A stretch of 64,000 nucleotides of DNA from Setaria digitata (taxonomy: Eukaryota; Nematoda; Chromadorea; Rhabditida; Setariidae). The position numbers and the translations under genes are program-made. Below, piece by piece: positions 13,801-29,904 of the stretch. Under the pieces are notes generated by a model, which saw only the letters and a list, made by a program, of their open reading frames with translations, searched no databases and was not told the DNA's origin. Each line of letters begins with the position of its first letter. The first letter of the stretch is position 1. The DNA lies in assembly GCA_003640385.1 (NCBI GenBank), contig RCAB01000153.1, forward strand, positions 1 to 64,000, in the 5' to 3' direction.

Positions 13801-16800
13801 ATTTTTTTCATACAACTTAGGCATAGGACATATTTACCAGATATTGTAGGCCTAGCAAAGAAAGAAAAAAAAAAAAAGATGTAAGTTTATTTAATAGAAC
13901 TAATATTGATTGTTGATAACATGAGATTTGCATGAATTAATAACGAAGGTTACCTAAAATTCAAATTGTCAACTAATCGGACAATTGATAATAGAGGATT
14001 TGCATAATTTTACTGCTAATTTGGCTCATTTTCAATTGTTGAAATGCAAAAATTGCCGGAACAAACCGTTGGAATGGCCAAATTCTGCCAGTAATTTGCC
14101 ATTTTGATCAAATTTCATAATTCGACTATTGCAATATCCGTCAGCCACAAAGAATTGCCCATTTTGGGCAACCGCTATATCAGTTGGCTTACAAAAATGT
14201 TTTTTATCCGAGCCTGGCTTCAAATGTTCACCTAATTTTAGCAATAATTTGAAATTTTTGTCATATTTCTGTACCTGAAATACCACCATTTTGCTACTAC
14301 TTTAGGGCTTTAGCAAAAAAATAAAAAATAAAATAAAATAGATAAACTAAACGGCATTAAATTTTTATTAGCAGGTAACAAAAAATTCTTCCTTTTTTTT
14401 TTTACAACAAAGCATTTATTAAAATTCATTCATTAAAAAGGTATACAATTAAGGAAAAAAAAAAAAGGGAAAGAAAGGGGAAAAATCCGTGCAAAAATTA
14501 AATGGATGATTGAATTTGAAAATTATAAAAATTTTAAAATTTTAAATAATTTGACCTCATGTGATCCAACATCGGTTACCCAAATATTATCATCGTTATC
14601 AACGGTTAATCCATGTGGCATATAAAAGATGCCTTGGCCAAACTCTCTCACAACTACACCAGTACGTGGATCAATGACATAAATCGTTGAGTTTTTGATC
14701 GGTCCAAGACTTGTATTGAACTGATTATGCTTATCAAATGACCTAAAATTCGGCATAGCTAATAACAGATCAGCCTATATTATGAAAACTAAATTAACCA
14801 TTAATAATAAAAAAGAAAAAATCGTGAAAAGCAATCATGTAAAATTTGTTATCTTTTAATGAATTACGCTTATCAAATGACCTAAAATACAATACAAACA
14901 ACATTTTCTACCGTTGAAAGTAAAAATTTGTCATAAATATAAATAAATAAAATAATGAAAAGCAAAAAAAAAAAGTGTTCAAATCTTTACTAGAAATATT
15001 CACATTCTTTCTTTTGCTTTTTTTTTTTTTTTTTTTACTTCTACAATATTATTAGAAGCTAATTTGCTAAAGAAATAGGAAAAAAAAATGAATTAAAAAA
15101 GGATAAAAAAAAAAAAAAATGAAAAATAAAGATCTGAACATTACTCATAAATTTTAATCTGAAAATGTAAGTGCAAAACTTATCGTTAGGTAATTAAAAA
15201 AAAAATAAAAATAAAAAAAAAGTGCTAAAAATTGTACATAATTATAATTTTACGCTTAAGTTATTTTTATGCTTAGTTTTTTTTTTTTTTGGATTATTAT
15301 TTTTTTTAGATTATTTTACGTTAATTCAAAATTAAAAAAGTTGAAATTATTGCAAAAAACTTTGCATTGTTACTTTTCCTATAACCTTAGCGTCTTTTTT
15401 TTTCTCTTCTTGTAATTTAATTTAATAAATTTAATTAAAATTAATAATTTCCGCACTGTGTCTGTTATCACTGTGGACAGTAGTTAAATTTTAGTTGAAT
15501 TTTTTAGTTTAAATTTTTTTTTTTTTGACAGCAGTTAAGTTTTAGTTGAATTTTTTAGTTAAATATATACATATATATATATTTTTTTTTTCAAAATTGC
15601 CAAAATATTAAAATAAAATATAGGGCTTTCTTAATTTTCAATGCTCAATGAACAAAATTTCAATTAAGCTAGCAGGAAAAAATTATTTGTTGCTTCATAA
15701 ATTTTGTTTATTTGAACTAAATATACTAATGCTTTTTGTTGTTGTTCGATTAAAGGATCATATTTGCTTGATCTAACCGTTCATTAATGATAAATAACGA
15801 CAACAATTATTGACAATTTATCAATAATCATTATTGATAATTCTCGAAAGACTTAAAGCTCTCAATTACATAGCAATTCATTTCAATTTTCAGTACTCGA
15901 TATTAAATATTTACGTATTCAAATTAATATATATATATATATTTGTCTAATTAAAAATAACGCTTTTTGTTTCCTTCTTTCTTTTTCACAAATAATTGTC
16001 ACTGTTGTTGTGCTTGGTATTTTTTTTTTTTTTCCTTTTTCTAGGAGCAAATTTATTACAAGAAATCATTTCTTTTCAAATCTACGAAATGGGACTTAAA
16101 TTACATGTAAAATTTAAAAATTCATCTAATCAAATGATAGAAATTCACGGCTGAAAAAAGAAAGAGAAAAATTAATCAGATAATAAAAAATTTAGAATGA
16201 AAATTTAAAAGAATTCTTCAAACACTAATTAGCGTTAGTTCGTTTTTTTTTTTTTTTATTTTTCATAGATGACTTCAAGTCATTTTTGGTCGGATGATTT
16301 TTGCTTAGTCTTTTTGTATGAATGCATTTTATTTTTATTAATTGCAAACATATTTAAAGAAGAATTAATGGTTGCTTTTTGATCGTTTAATTATCGGACT
16401 TAATTAATTAATATTTAATGGAAAGAAAGCAATGGAGAGTAATGAATCCGATGACGAATATTTATGGAGTGCTAAGAATTTTGCCAATGATGTCATTTGG
16501 ATTATTTTTATCTCAGAATATATAAGTTGACGTATAGAATTTTTCCGAAAATAAAAAAAAAAAAAAAAAAAAAAAAAAATGAAAGATTTTCACTTTTTAT
16601 TCATAATGAAAAAAATAATGATAATAATAAAATTGAGAGTTATTCAATAATTTTAGAGACTTATTTAATAATTTTACTTGTTCAAATTTTAAACAAAGAG
16701 AAATATTTTCCTCAAAATTAATTTTCAAGTCTTTTATTATTTTATATTACCATTGATTCCAAACTCGATCAGCTCGATGAAAAGCCAAAAGATATCCTTC

Positions 16801-17514
16801 CGAGTCGATTCCAAGTCCAGTCACCTGACCAATTGGTTTTGATATTGGTAAGATATAAGCCTGAAAATAAAAACGAAAGTATTTAACCAGCCAATGAAGC
16901 ATGATTATTTAAAATTCTAGAAGTATTAAACGACAAGAAATCTTTTTTAATTTTTTTTTCGCTTTTTTTTTATTTTAAATCCAGCAATTGTGCTTTTAGA
17001 GATTTTAATTAAAGGAAAAAGCAGCTTCTAGTTCAAACAATAATGTGAAATAATTGGATGACTTTTCTTCTAATTAAAAAATCAACTGGGAAAAGATATG
17101 CTACTGTAGCAATCGTGCAAAATAAGTGTCAGGAGAAAATTAATTAACTGAGAGAAAATTGTCAAAAATTAGAATGACAATCTCAAAAAAAAAAAAAAAA
17201 AATCAGTGATTGTAAAACTAAATTATTAACTAAACCTCATCATTGGAATCATCCAAATCTTGGCCATTTTGTAATGGAATGATATTTCGAGCGATATCAA
17301 CATTTTCATCATCATTAATATCACTAGTGTTATCATCAGTATCAACCATATCATCATTATCTTTTCCATTCTCTCCATAAAAATTCTTATAATTGTAATC
17401 GAAAAATGATTCTTGCATGGTTTCACCAATTACCAATGCCATAATGGCCAGCAGTAATAGCAATGATCCAGTGTATGAATGATGATTTCGTATCGTTATC
17501 TTTCGCCGTATCAT
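10823..17514 (-). CDS. Peptidyl-alpha-hydroxyglycine alpha-amidating lyase (PAL), stand-alone
   Basis: Second enzyme of peptide C-terminal amidation: it cleaves peptidyl-hydroxyglycine to the amidated peptide plus glyoxylate in the secretory pathway. Exons (5' to 3'): 17236-17514, 16751-16860, 14556-14742, 14067-14274, 12313-12522, 11032-11132, 10823-10930. All phases agree and give 400 aa. Residues 1-30 are a basic start plus a hydrophobic signal or anchor; an acidic Asp-rich linker runs to about residue 90. A six-bladed NHL-type PAL domain follows with no monooxygenase half. By position the family's key residues are R122 (FHRADRVW), H173 (YMPHGL), Y239 (DGYCNSR), H275 (LPHS) and H371 (ENAHCL). 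The disulphide cysteines C220/C240 and C287/C298 are present. Odd: the methionine two residues before the last zinc histidine in rat PAL is Asn369 here, and the C-terminus is short. An in-frame TTG at 17526 opens the frame, but I use the ATG at 17514. C. elegans pgal-1 is the likely counterpart (memory). Confidence 0.93.
11133..12312. other. PAL intron 5, no separate gene seen
   Basis: A 1.18-kb intron between the exons ending at 12313 and starting at 11132. It is AT-rich, with a T24 run near 12020-12040. The plus-strand frame at 12178-12360 overlaps the coding exon and is a shadow. Confidence 0.7.
12523..14066. other. PAL intron 4, homopolymer-dense
   Basis: A 1.54-kb intron with many A and T runs of 12-27, for example near 13175-13199 and 13549-13574. 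No coding signal was seen. Confidence 0.7.
15476..15561. repeat. Two-copy tandem repeat, 51-bp period
   Basis: Copies start at 15476 and 15527. Each has the order GACAG(T/C)AGTTAA(A/G)TTT, then AGTTGAATTTTTTAGTT, and they are separated by a T run. Intronic. Confidence 0.8.
15818..15840. other. Near-perfect palindrome, 10-bp arms
   Basis: TTATCAATAA and TTATTGATAA flank a 3-nt centre. It lies in PAL intron 2. It may be a chance AT-rich hairpin. Confidence 0.6.
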
Positions 17515-17702
17515 CTTAGCAGACAACGAAAAATGCTGACTGACTAAGAGCCTATAAAGTCTATCGTATCAAATTTTTGCAAAGATGAAATTGAAAAAGT
17601 AAATGTGGAATAGGCAAGGCGGAGTGAGCCAAATGATCGATTTCCCCTAGGCTACATCGCTTAGCATAGTTTGTTATTATCACTGGCTAAAAGCCTAGTT
17701 CT

Positions 17703-17710
17703 TGACGTCA
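17703..17710. promoter_or_regulatory. Consensus CRE palindrome TGACGTCA upstream of PAL
   Basis: A full 8-bp cAMP-response/bZIP consensus, 189 bp upstream of the PAL start codon, on the side where its promoter should lie. CREB-type factors bind this site in animals. That it controls this gene is inference; another copy at 52300-52307 has no gene next to it. Confidence 0.4.
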
Positions 17711-19502
17711 TTATACTTAAACACATATTTTTTCATTCATTGCTTTCCTTATATTCTCATGAATAAAGAAAAACGAAAAAAAACAAAGAAGCGAACTAGG
17801 CATATTGATTAGTTGCTACTGTAATTTCTCACTTAATCTAGATATTATTAAGGATATAATTCTGTTCTATAGACTAAAAAACTTATCCATGAGAATATAA
17901 GTCTTATTATATATGGAAATAAACTAAGTACGAAAAAAGAAGGGAAAAAATTTCTAAGACTTTTTTACTGGATTAACTCACGCACATATATTTTTTTTTT
18001 TTTTGCTCAATAATGATTACAGTTAGAATTAATAAAAGATTATCGTGGAGATAAGATCCATAATGATCAGAATGCCACTAGAGCTAAAAATTATAGATTT
18101 GATAAAGTTAAAATTATAACTTTTAAACTTCTACTAGAAAGAAGTGGAAAATCTAAATAACTAATCGTAAAACATTTAACAATAATTACGAGTTGAAAAA
18201 AAAAAAAAAAAAAAAAAAAAAGATAATGAGATTTTCAAGAAATGATTACAAGGAGAACAGCATTGCGAGTTAAGATATTGATAAAAAAAAACATTATATT
18301 TTGATAAGAAATTTAAAAATAACCCGCTGATATCATATCACATGGAAAGGCATAATGGAAACAGCTGATAATGATACTAGTGATTGCAACCAAAATCTGA
18401 TAAACTGATCAAAAATATTAGCACATTGATAATGTTTCATTATCTACATTTAACTAATTAATTTTGCCGCAATCATTAACATATTTATTAATGATTTTCT
18501 TCGTATTTTTATGACATATTTGAGGAATGACAGTGTCAAGTTACTATTTCTAGAATTGTTATTGCAAGTGAAAATTGCCTCATTATAATAGGGCAAAAAA
18601 ATTCAGAAACAAATATTAAAAGGAAATAACTGAAATAATCATGGTTACCTAGACAATTATAAAGATAATCAAATTGAAAACGAAAATAATCATAATAATA
18701 ATATGTGAAGATATTAAGATTTGGAATTCAGGATCACGATAAAATAGTTAAATGCAGTGGTGGATGAAAATAAAATTGGAATGATTAGAAAATACATTCA
18801 AACAAGCACGGAAAAACAAACTAATTTGAGAATGGCAAAATAAAGTGTTCAATTTCCGGATCAGGATTGAAGCACTGGGAATCCAGTGAACCGATTTCTT
18901 ATGCCATGTTCAGACACTAAAATAACAGATCCGAAAAATCTATGAAAATAAAATCGTGAGAATAGAGTCTTAAATAAAAATTCTACCAAAATAGAATTGA
19001 TAATAATTTTCTTATTTCTTTCATTCCTCTTATTTTTTGTCATTAATTCTTTTTCATCTTTTTTTTTTTTTTTTCTTCCCTCATTTTATGAGTCTTAAAG
19101 ATGAATTTAAAATTCAAACTCCTGGATCATAGTTCAACAAATTTCGATAATAGAGCCATAGAAAAGCTATGGCATTATATGTGTAAGGACAATAATAATA
19201 AAAAAAAAAAAGAGAGAGAGAGAGTTAATCGTTGTTCAGTGATAAAATTTGTTATAAATACTAAATAATTACTGAAATAAATATGCTAAAGCAAAATATT
19301 CCTTTTAGCTATTTCCTGTTGCTAGTTTCCAGTAATTAAAATGTCGAAGAACTTGAATTGTAGGAATTCCAGTGCATAACTTACCTATCAATTATTATTA
19401 TAAAAATCAAAAATTAGATAACTTTCACGTGAAATATTACGTGAATTAATGCGAAATTTCACTTTTCATACATGAATCTATCATTTGGCTACTAAAATTA
19501 AA

Positions 19503-19545
19503 ATTTTCAGTTAGCTATTAAAAAATTCAATAGCTAACTGAAAAT
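19503..19545. other. Perfect hairpin with 17-bp arms
   Basis: The arm ATTTTCAGTTAGCTATT (19503-19519) and its exact reverse complement (19529-19545) flank a 9-nt loop. It lies between the divergent PAL and ARP3 genes. The stem is shorter than a usual animal pre-miRNA, so it may be an element relic or a structured non-coding site. Confidence 0.75.
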
Positions 19546-22102
19546 CAGCTGTTATTTTGATGATACGTAATCTGCTAATGTTAGTGACAGATAATCACAA
19601 TTATACAAAAACCATATAAAGTCATATTAGATATGTTCCTATTAAATGCATGAAATAAGTCAAATAAATAATTAATTTAAATCAGATGATCGAATTATTT
19701 TAAAGTTAATATTATCACATGCAACATTCACTAAAATTATATCAATTTATTGTAATTTCATGCTAATAATTATTTCAAGCCATTGATTTCGTATCAGAAG
19801 GAAAATAATTGTAAATGAGCTAAACAGCAACAAAACATCTCAAATATTATTTTCTCTTTCCTATGCTTTTGGAGCTAATTTTCACGTTTAAATTGTATTC
19901 TTTCAAATCTTTTCAATTCTTTCATCTATCTTAAAATTATCATTCCATTTTGCTATTTATATCATATCATTTTTATCTTATCACATCCTAAATTCATTAT
20001 AGCTCTCGTATTCCTATCTATCATTATATTTATCCTGTATTTTAAATCTGCTACATTTCACTAACACTCTCCTATCTTATCACTTTTTCTTCCTCTTTTG
20101 CAAGGAGACTATCACTCTCGTCATATCACACGATATCATTTTTGATCCAATAATTAATTCCCAAACCATCAATGAAAATGTTAATGTCTTGAGTCAAGAG
20201 AGCAGTTTTAACGGGGCATCTAGTGGACCATAAGTGCTCTGTTAAATGGATGTTGCTTGTTATATATCTTGAAGATGCGATGATTAGTCATCGTTTTGGA
20301 CTTTTTTTTTTTTTTTTATGAAAAAATGATATCAGTTTTATTTAATTATTATATTACATTATCAGTTTGTCATTAATTTGAGACAGTGCAACTGTTATAT
20401 TACATTAGCAATTTATTGTTAATTTTGAAATTTTACGGTTAATTTGAGAAAGTGCAACGATTATAGTCGTATATTAATTTATCAATTATTTAGAGAAATC
20501 TAATAATTATATCTTATCAGTTTATCGCTAATTTAAGAAATTCAAGTCGCCTGTCATACTAATTGGCCTATTAATATCCACTAATTTGATTGTGCCACTT
20601 GCTGTTGATCTCAATTGGTCCTATTGTAATTGTTATCAATATATTTGTGTTAACTATTATTTCTTTCTCTTCTTTTTCTTTGCCTGTCTTTAGCGTATTT
20701 TATTGTTCGCGAATTAAATGGTTTGTTTAAATTAAAAACAATTTATCTACATATTGTATTGTTTTTGGGAATTAAATTTCAGATATCTGCTTAACATAGA
20801 TTATTTGTGCACTTTCGAAAATATGATTTAAATACATTAGAAAGAATATAAAAGGATGAACTTTTTTTTTTTTAGAGATTCAGGCAGAAATTATTAACAG
20901 TTTTTAAATTTATTATTTGAGAATTTCAGTGGATATTTAAAATGATGCATTTGTTTGGTTCTTATAGATCGTTGTGGTGTGCGGTTTTGCATTAGTCTCT
21001 TAAATTTCACTGCTTTCTCGTAATTATTCAATTATTTGTTCGTTTAGTTGTTTTTTAATTTCTTGTTTCTTTATTTAACCAATGTTCTTAAAATATAATT
21101 TGTTAAAGTAATAAATTCTGTGATCCAACAAAGGAAAGAAGAAAGAAGAAAATAATTTGTCGCAATTAAAATTACAAGCAGTGCAACAAAACAGAAATGT
21201 TTGGGAGAAGTAATTATTGGCTTGAAGAATTTCACTCGATTAGCTCGTTTTTTTTTTTTTTTTTTGAAGCTAGGAAGAAAAAATTGCACGATAAGCAAAA
21301 GATTTTTAATGAGCAATGGTATTTAAATGTTCGCTTACTTGATTATTGTTTTATGTATTTTGACGCTATTTTGCTTGTCATATATTCATTTAATTTATCT
21401 TTCCTCCAGTTACTTCTTTCAGTTTTTCCTTCCTTATTTTTCTTCCTTCCTCCAGGTAAATTTTTGCTACTGTTTATATATCTATTACTTTACACATTTA
21501 CTAATTTATTATTATATAATTAGTTCCCCTCTTTTTCTGACCGTTTTATCTCGTAAAATGCTTTCCCGTTTATTATTTTTGAGTATTTATTTATTTATTT
21601 TTTAATATGTATGTAATATTTCCATTTTTTTTTTCAGTTTTCATTTTCTTTTACAACTTCTCAATGATGTAGTTAGGTTTTGACAGTATTAACACATGTT
21701 AATAGCATAGTTAGTACTTTTAAATAATTTTTCAACTGTTTTTCTCTGTATTTTTTGCTGACAAATGAAATTGAGAGGGCTTTTAATTTGCTAATGAAGA
21801 ATTTACTTTTTTAGAGATCGTAAATACTAGCAAGTTTTTACAGTAATTTTATAATAATTTCACACTTTTTTTTAAGGCTAGAGTTGAAAATTTCTAAGAA
21901 GAAATAAGGGAACCTATTTCTGCAATTTGGAACGAATGGAGGAATGATAATTAGGATATTTAAATTTTAATCTGGCAGGAAGATTCGTCGAGGATTTTTG
22001 TTATATTTAAGTCTTTGTTCGGCTTTTGCACATTCCTGTACTCTTCAAATGTGTTTTTTTTTTTTTTTGGAAAAAGGAAGAAATATCAAATCCTACATTT
22101 TC

Positions 22103-22104
22103 AG
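22103..22104 (+). promoter_or_regulatory. Candidate 5' acceptor or trans-splice site of ARP3
   Basis: A good nematode 3' splice site (CATTTTCAG) ends 68 nt before the ARP3 ATG. Nematode mRNAs often receive a spliced leader at such sites. No matching upstream donor was sought in detail, so it may equally be a 5'UTR intron acceptor. Confidence 0.4.
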
Positions 22105-22172
22105 GAAGGTTCAGCACCATTTTGAACACAAAGTATTGATATTTGTGTACCTGTTAGTTGGGGTATTCAAAA

Positions 22173-25880
<3,708 letters not shown>

Positions 25881-28319
25881 ATTTTTCGGTTCTGAAGTTG
25901 GAACTAGTCGCTCTCTGTTTACTGTGCTCATCCGTTCAGTGTTTTCTTTCCTGTTCGAGATTTTATTACAGAATGCAATATTTTTTCGTTTTATTCCTTC
26001 ATTGTTAAGAATGGAAGGAAAGTAATTTTTTTAGGGAGCTATTTCCGCTTAAAACGGGTAGTTGTCATAGGGCCTGCTTCCTGAAATCACTTAGTAGAAA
26101 TGCAAGCTGATATTATTGTGCAATTGAATCGCCTTACGGGGTCTTGTCTAACATTATATACATTAATTAATAAAACACATGCTTTGTTAAGTGTTCCTCA
26201 TATATCGATGTGATTACATAATTTTTCCGGGTTCATCATTACTTTTGTCATACCCGATCGGACAATTATTGTCATTATGTTTGTCATTACCACTGTTATT
26301 ATAATTTAAAAACAATCCATTATACGTTGCATCCAAAAAAAAGGCATGCTTTATCAATATATTTCGAATCAAATTCATGTTTTTGTATGTACTTTTCTTC
26401 AATAGTCATTTTTTTTCGATATTTTGATGTTAAGTTTGAACAGTTCCATGACGTTATCTGGTTCGAAATATTTTCTTGCGATCATTTTTATTCACTCATG
26501 TGAAGCACACTTTTTTTTTTATTTGCAAAAGGATCATGATTTTTTCCATTGAAGTGGGTTCTTTTCAGTTTCAAGCATTCTGTTTTTTTTTCCGGAATTA
26601 AACTGGGATTTAAAAGATTTCTGGATATCATTTTTGAAATGCAGCACTTTTCTGTTTTTTTCTGCATGGTTGTTTTTCCTTCGCGATTTTTCTTTAACAC
26701 TTCTAATTTTCATATGCAATAGCAGCCATTCCATTATTATTTCATTGCTATTATATGAGTTAATTCGTGCAGCAGTTTATTCCAAGTTTGACACTTCCTT
26801 GGTCCTTAATTTCTCTTGGAAAAAAAAAGCTTTATAGCTTAAAAATTTTTTTTTTTTTTTTGATTTTGCATACTGCTTTTTTTTTTCTCACCCACCTCAA
26901 GTCGTAACTGATCTTGTTGGAGGAATTACAAATCGATGACTAAGTCTCATTATCAAATGGCTAGTAAATGGNGATTTTGCATACTGCTTTTTTTTTTTCT
27001 CACCCACCTCAAGTCGTAACTGATCTTGATGGAGGAATTACAAATCGATGACTAAGTCTCATTATCAAATGGCTAGTAAATGGATAATTTGCAGTAATTG
27101 GTTATGCGTAATTTGGACAGCTTACATCAAACAATGATCTTAATATTTTGTTTTTCATTAGTTTTAATCATTTCGGTTGTGGAGGAGAGGGGTTGTATGA
27201 TAAGTTTTTATGACTTAAAAATATTAAATATATATATATTTTTCTCAAATATATTCACTCCATTTTTTGCAAATTTATTTAGTTAAAATACTGTAATTAG
27301 ATATTGACTAAATGGGTAGCTCTAATGCCTGAAATCATATGAAATGTTTTTAAGTATGAAGCAAACTATTCGATATGTAATAATGCATACTAATCATTAA
27401 ATCATTTTTGGAATTTAGCAACAAGCTATAAGAATTTTGATTGACTAGCTTGTTAAAAGTACATTGAAAATTATTTGATTAAAATTGTTTTTCTTTCAGT
27501 TGTATTTGAGTTTATTGTACCCTTATCAGATCCTTTTAACACGGTTAATGAATGGATCAAATTTTTATGCTTGCTACCGTTGTATTTCACCAGAATATCC
27601 TTTTTTTTTTCACACACTTTCTCTTTTTGTTTTGAAATTAGTAAAGTAAATGTTTCACGTTTAAAAAAATTTCCATATTTTGGAGAATTTCCTCCGTAAA
27701 ATAATGCTTCCCTCCTATTGAAACTTCATGCCTTCTATTGCATTAGGTTCATTTGAGTTTAAATGCAATGAAATCAGTTGGCTTGCTCCCCCCCAGTAGT
27801 AATATCATGATATGCAAAATAATTGCTGTATCGAAGAGTTGAAGATTGCTTGTCGAGAGGAATAAAGTTACTATCTTCAGATCATGGTATATATTTATGC
27901 TCTCAGCTTATTACTCTCAACATTTTGTTATTCTTCAAAAAAAAAAAAGAAAGACAGAAAAAGTGGTTATTAAATTGATATCATTTTCTTTCTGCTTAGA
28001 AGTGTCCATTCGAATTAGTGATAGTTATCATTCTTGCAATATTTTCATCGATTTACTTCATTTAAAGGAGGAATTTTGAAATGACAGACTTTTTTTGGAG
28101 CAACAATGGGTTCGTCTATTTGTTGTAGTTTTTTTTGGGTAATTCTGAACTAGATAGATACCTGCTTATTTACACATTCATTAAGTTCTTTTAACTTTAA
28201 TCGCAGTTGATTCACTTGCTTTTTGTGAAGTTTTTCTTTTTTTGCCATAAATTACGAAGAAAATTTTCATTTACAGGTTGTAAAATTTGCATTTAATCCA
28301 GATACTGACTGAAATTATA
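25881..28319. other. Spacer between ARP3 and dynactin p25
   Basis: 2.4 kb with the ARP3 3'UTR at the left, an assembly duplication around an N at 26972, and a possible acceptor (TTTACAG, ending 28276) 43 nt before the p25 ATG. No third gene was recognised. Stop-free frames here (for example 25771-26025 and 26634-26837) are T-rich and unsupported. Confidence 0.6.
26862..27083. repeat. Direct duplication (about 110 bp) around a single N
   Basis: Copies 26862-26971 and 26973-27083 are nearly identical: one T-run length change and one T/A substitution. Only one N (26972) separates them. This is the signature of two contig ends that overlap but were joined with a gap instead of merged. Confidence 0.9.
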
Positions 28320-29851
28320 ATGGATCTACAAACAGTTTATTATGATAAGTCAGAATATGTGGAAACAGCTACGGGTAATAAAGTAAACCGGAAATCAAGA
28401 CTTTTTGGTAGTCAGAATATTGTACTAAACGGAAAGGTAAACTTTTAAAAGGTATTTGATGTAAGCAAAATGACTGTAAATTCTTCGTATATAACTTTCT
28501 CTATCTAATAAGAAATTATTGGGAATAGAGGATGTTTAAGATTACATTGTCATATGTTACTTCTGTTACATTTCTATTAGCTCAATTTACTTGGGATGAT
28601 TAAAGGATGAGTTAGTAAATTTCAAAGAAAAAGATAGATGATATTATTATATCATAATATTAAATATGAAAGATAATATCATAATATAATATCATAATAT
28701 CATAAGAAAAGAAAGATGATATTATAATAATATTAATATAAATATCATAATTAAAAGAAAATGATAGATGATAGATGATAAAAAGATAGTGATATTATTA
28801 TGATATTTTCGTAACATTAAATTAAGATCAAAATGATTTTTATCTTCAAGTTACTAAATTTAATTAGCAAGTATAGTTGTAATAGAGCAAATGCATTTAG
28901 TAGAAATTTGTTGCAATTAAAGTCGTTTTTCACTAATTTATTTACATATCTTTTTTATTCATTTATTTTTTGTTTTTTCATTTCATTTCAGTCAACACTA
29001 ATGAAGGATTGTATTCTACGAGGAGATATGCATAATATTCGAACCGGTAGATATTGTGTTGTTGGTGAACGTACCATTATTCGACCATCTTATAAGCGGT
29101 TCAGTAAAGGATTAACATTCTTTCCGGTTCATATTGGTGATCATGTATTTATTGGAAATGTAAGTTTTCTGATGGTACTAATTTTGTTTGTTTGAGGGAT
29201 TTTTGTTTGATGCAGGTTTTTGAAATTTGAAGCATTCGATGGATATGCAGTTTGTGATTCGAAGTAGTTTAAGTTAATTTAGTGATACTTTGAGGACTGC
29301 ATAGTGATGGCGGCAGAAATTGGAGCATTTGTTCATATTGGTCATAATGCGGTGATTGGTCGAAGTGTAATAATTAAAAGCTGTGTACAAATATTACCAC
29401 ATACCGTGGTACCACATGATGCTGTTATTCCACCTTTTTCAATTGTAGGTGGTAATCCAGGTATGATTGATTCATCTCGTTCTCCGCTACTCAGTCCTTG
29501 TAAAGTGAATGGAGTGATAAATTTCCTCCTCAAATTCTTTACAAAATATTCGAGGTTTGAATAATTTAAAAAAAAAGTTACGACTTTACCTACGAAATCA
29601 ATTATGTTTAGTAGTTCTGTTCTCTATTATAATAAATATATAAGACAAAAAGCTTGTCGAAATCGTATAAGTTCATATGCACATTTGAGGGAGTTTAAAA
29701 TTTAGAAATATTCAACATGCATTATTTTCACTTTTCAGGTACAGTTATCGGACATTTACCAGAATCAACGCAAGAGTTGATGACACAAGCGACGCGTAGT
29801 TTTTATGATAATTTTGTACCAGATTCCAAAAATGCATCGATTGTTGCATAG
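28320..29851 (+). CDS. dnc-5: Dynactin subunit 5 (p25/DCTN5)
   Basis: Pointed-end subunit of dynactin, the dynein activator that links the motor to cargo. It is a left-handed beta-helix (hexapeptide-repeat) protein. Four exons: 28320-28436, 28992-29159, 29295-29460, 29739-29851; phases match and give 187 aa (human p25 has 182). Landmarks against human p25: [87 protein letters not shown], and a C-terminal LPESTQELM. The exon 3 acceptor (TTTGAG, ending 29294) is unusual, but the p25 alignment fixes it. The 3'UTR holds a T34 run (29869-29902) and AATAAA at 29936-29941. The symbol follows my memory of the C. elegans p25 name. It has the same direction as ARP3, 2.4 kb away. Confidence 0.95.
28437..28991. 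other. p25 intron 1 with AT-rich diverged repeats
   Basis: A 555-bp intron. At about 28625-28800 it holds several diverged copies of a GATGATATTAT/ATAATATCATC-like motif in both orientations, giving many overlapping weak hairpins. Confidence 0.6.
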
Positions 29852-29867
29852 AAAAAAAGTTTACAAT

Positions 29868-29904
<37 letters not shown>

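Larger units (their letters stand above)
14743..16750. other. PAL intron 2, with minisatellite and palindromes
   Basis: A 2.0-kb intron. It contains a two-copy tandem repeat at 15476-15561, a 10-bp-arm palindrome at 15818-15840 and short TA runs. The stop-free frame at 16497-16721 is low-complexity and unsupported. Confidence 0.7.
17515..22172. other. Shared upstream region between PAL (minus) and ARP3 (plus)
   Basis: 4.66 kb between two divergent start codons. Visible items are a CRE palindrome at 17703-17710, a perfect hairpin at 19503-19545, A/T runs, a short palindrome near 20190, and T-rich DNA rising towards ARP3. A 3' splice site (TTTTCAG, ending 22104), 69 nt before the ARP3 ATG, could be a trans-splice or 5'UTR acceptor. 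A GC-richer patch at 18850-18950 is stop-free on the minus strand, but no homology was recognised. Confidence 0.6.

Noticed and set aside
18861..19043. 60-aa minus frame over a GC-richer patch
   Set aside because: No homology, no neighbouring exons and no plausible promoter context.
28833..28991. N-terminal part of a 120-aa plus frame before p25 exon 2
   Set aside because: It is intron read-through; the p25 alignment shows that the exon begins at 28992 after TTTCAG.
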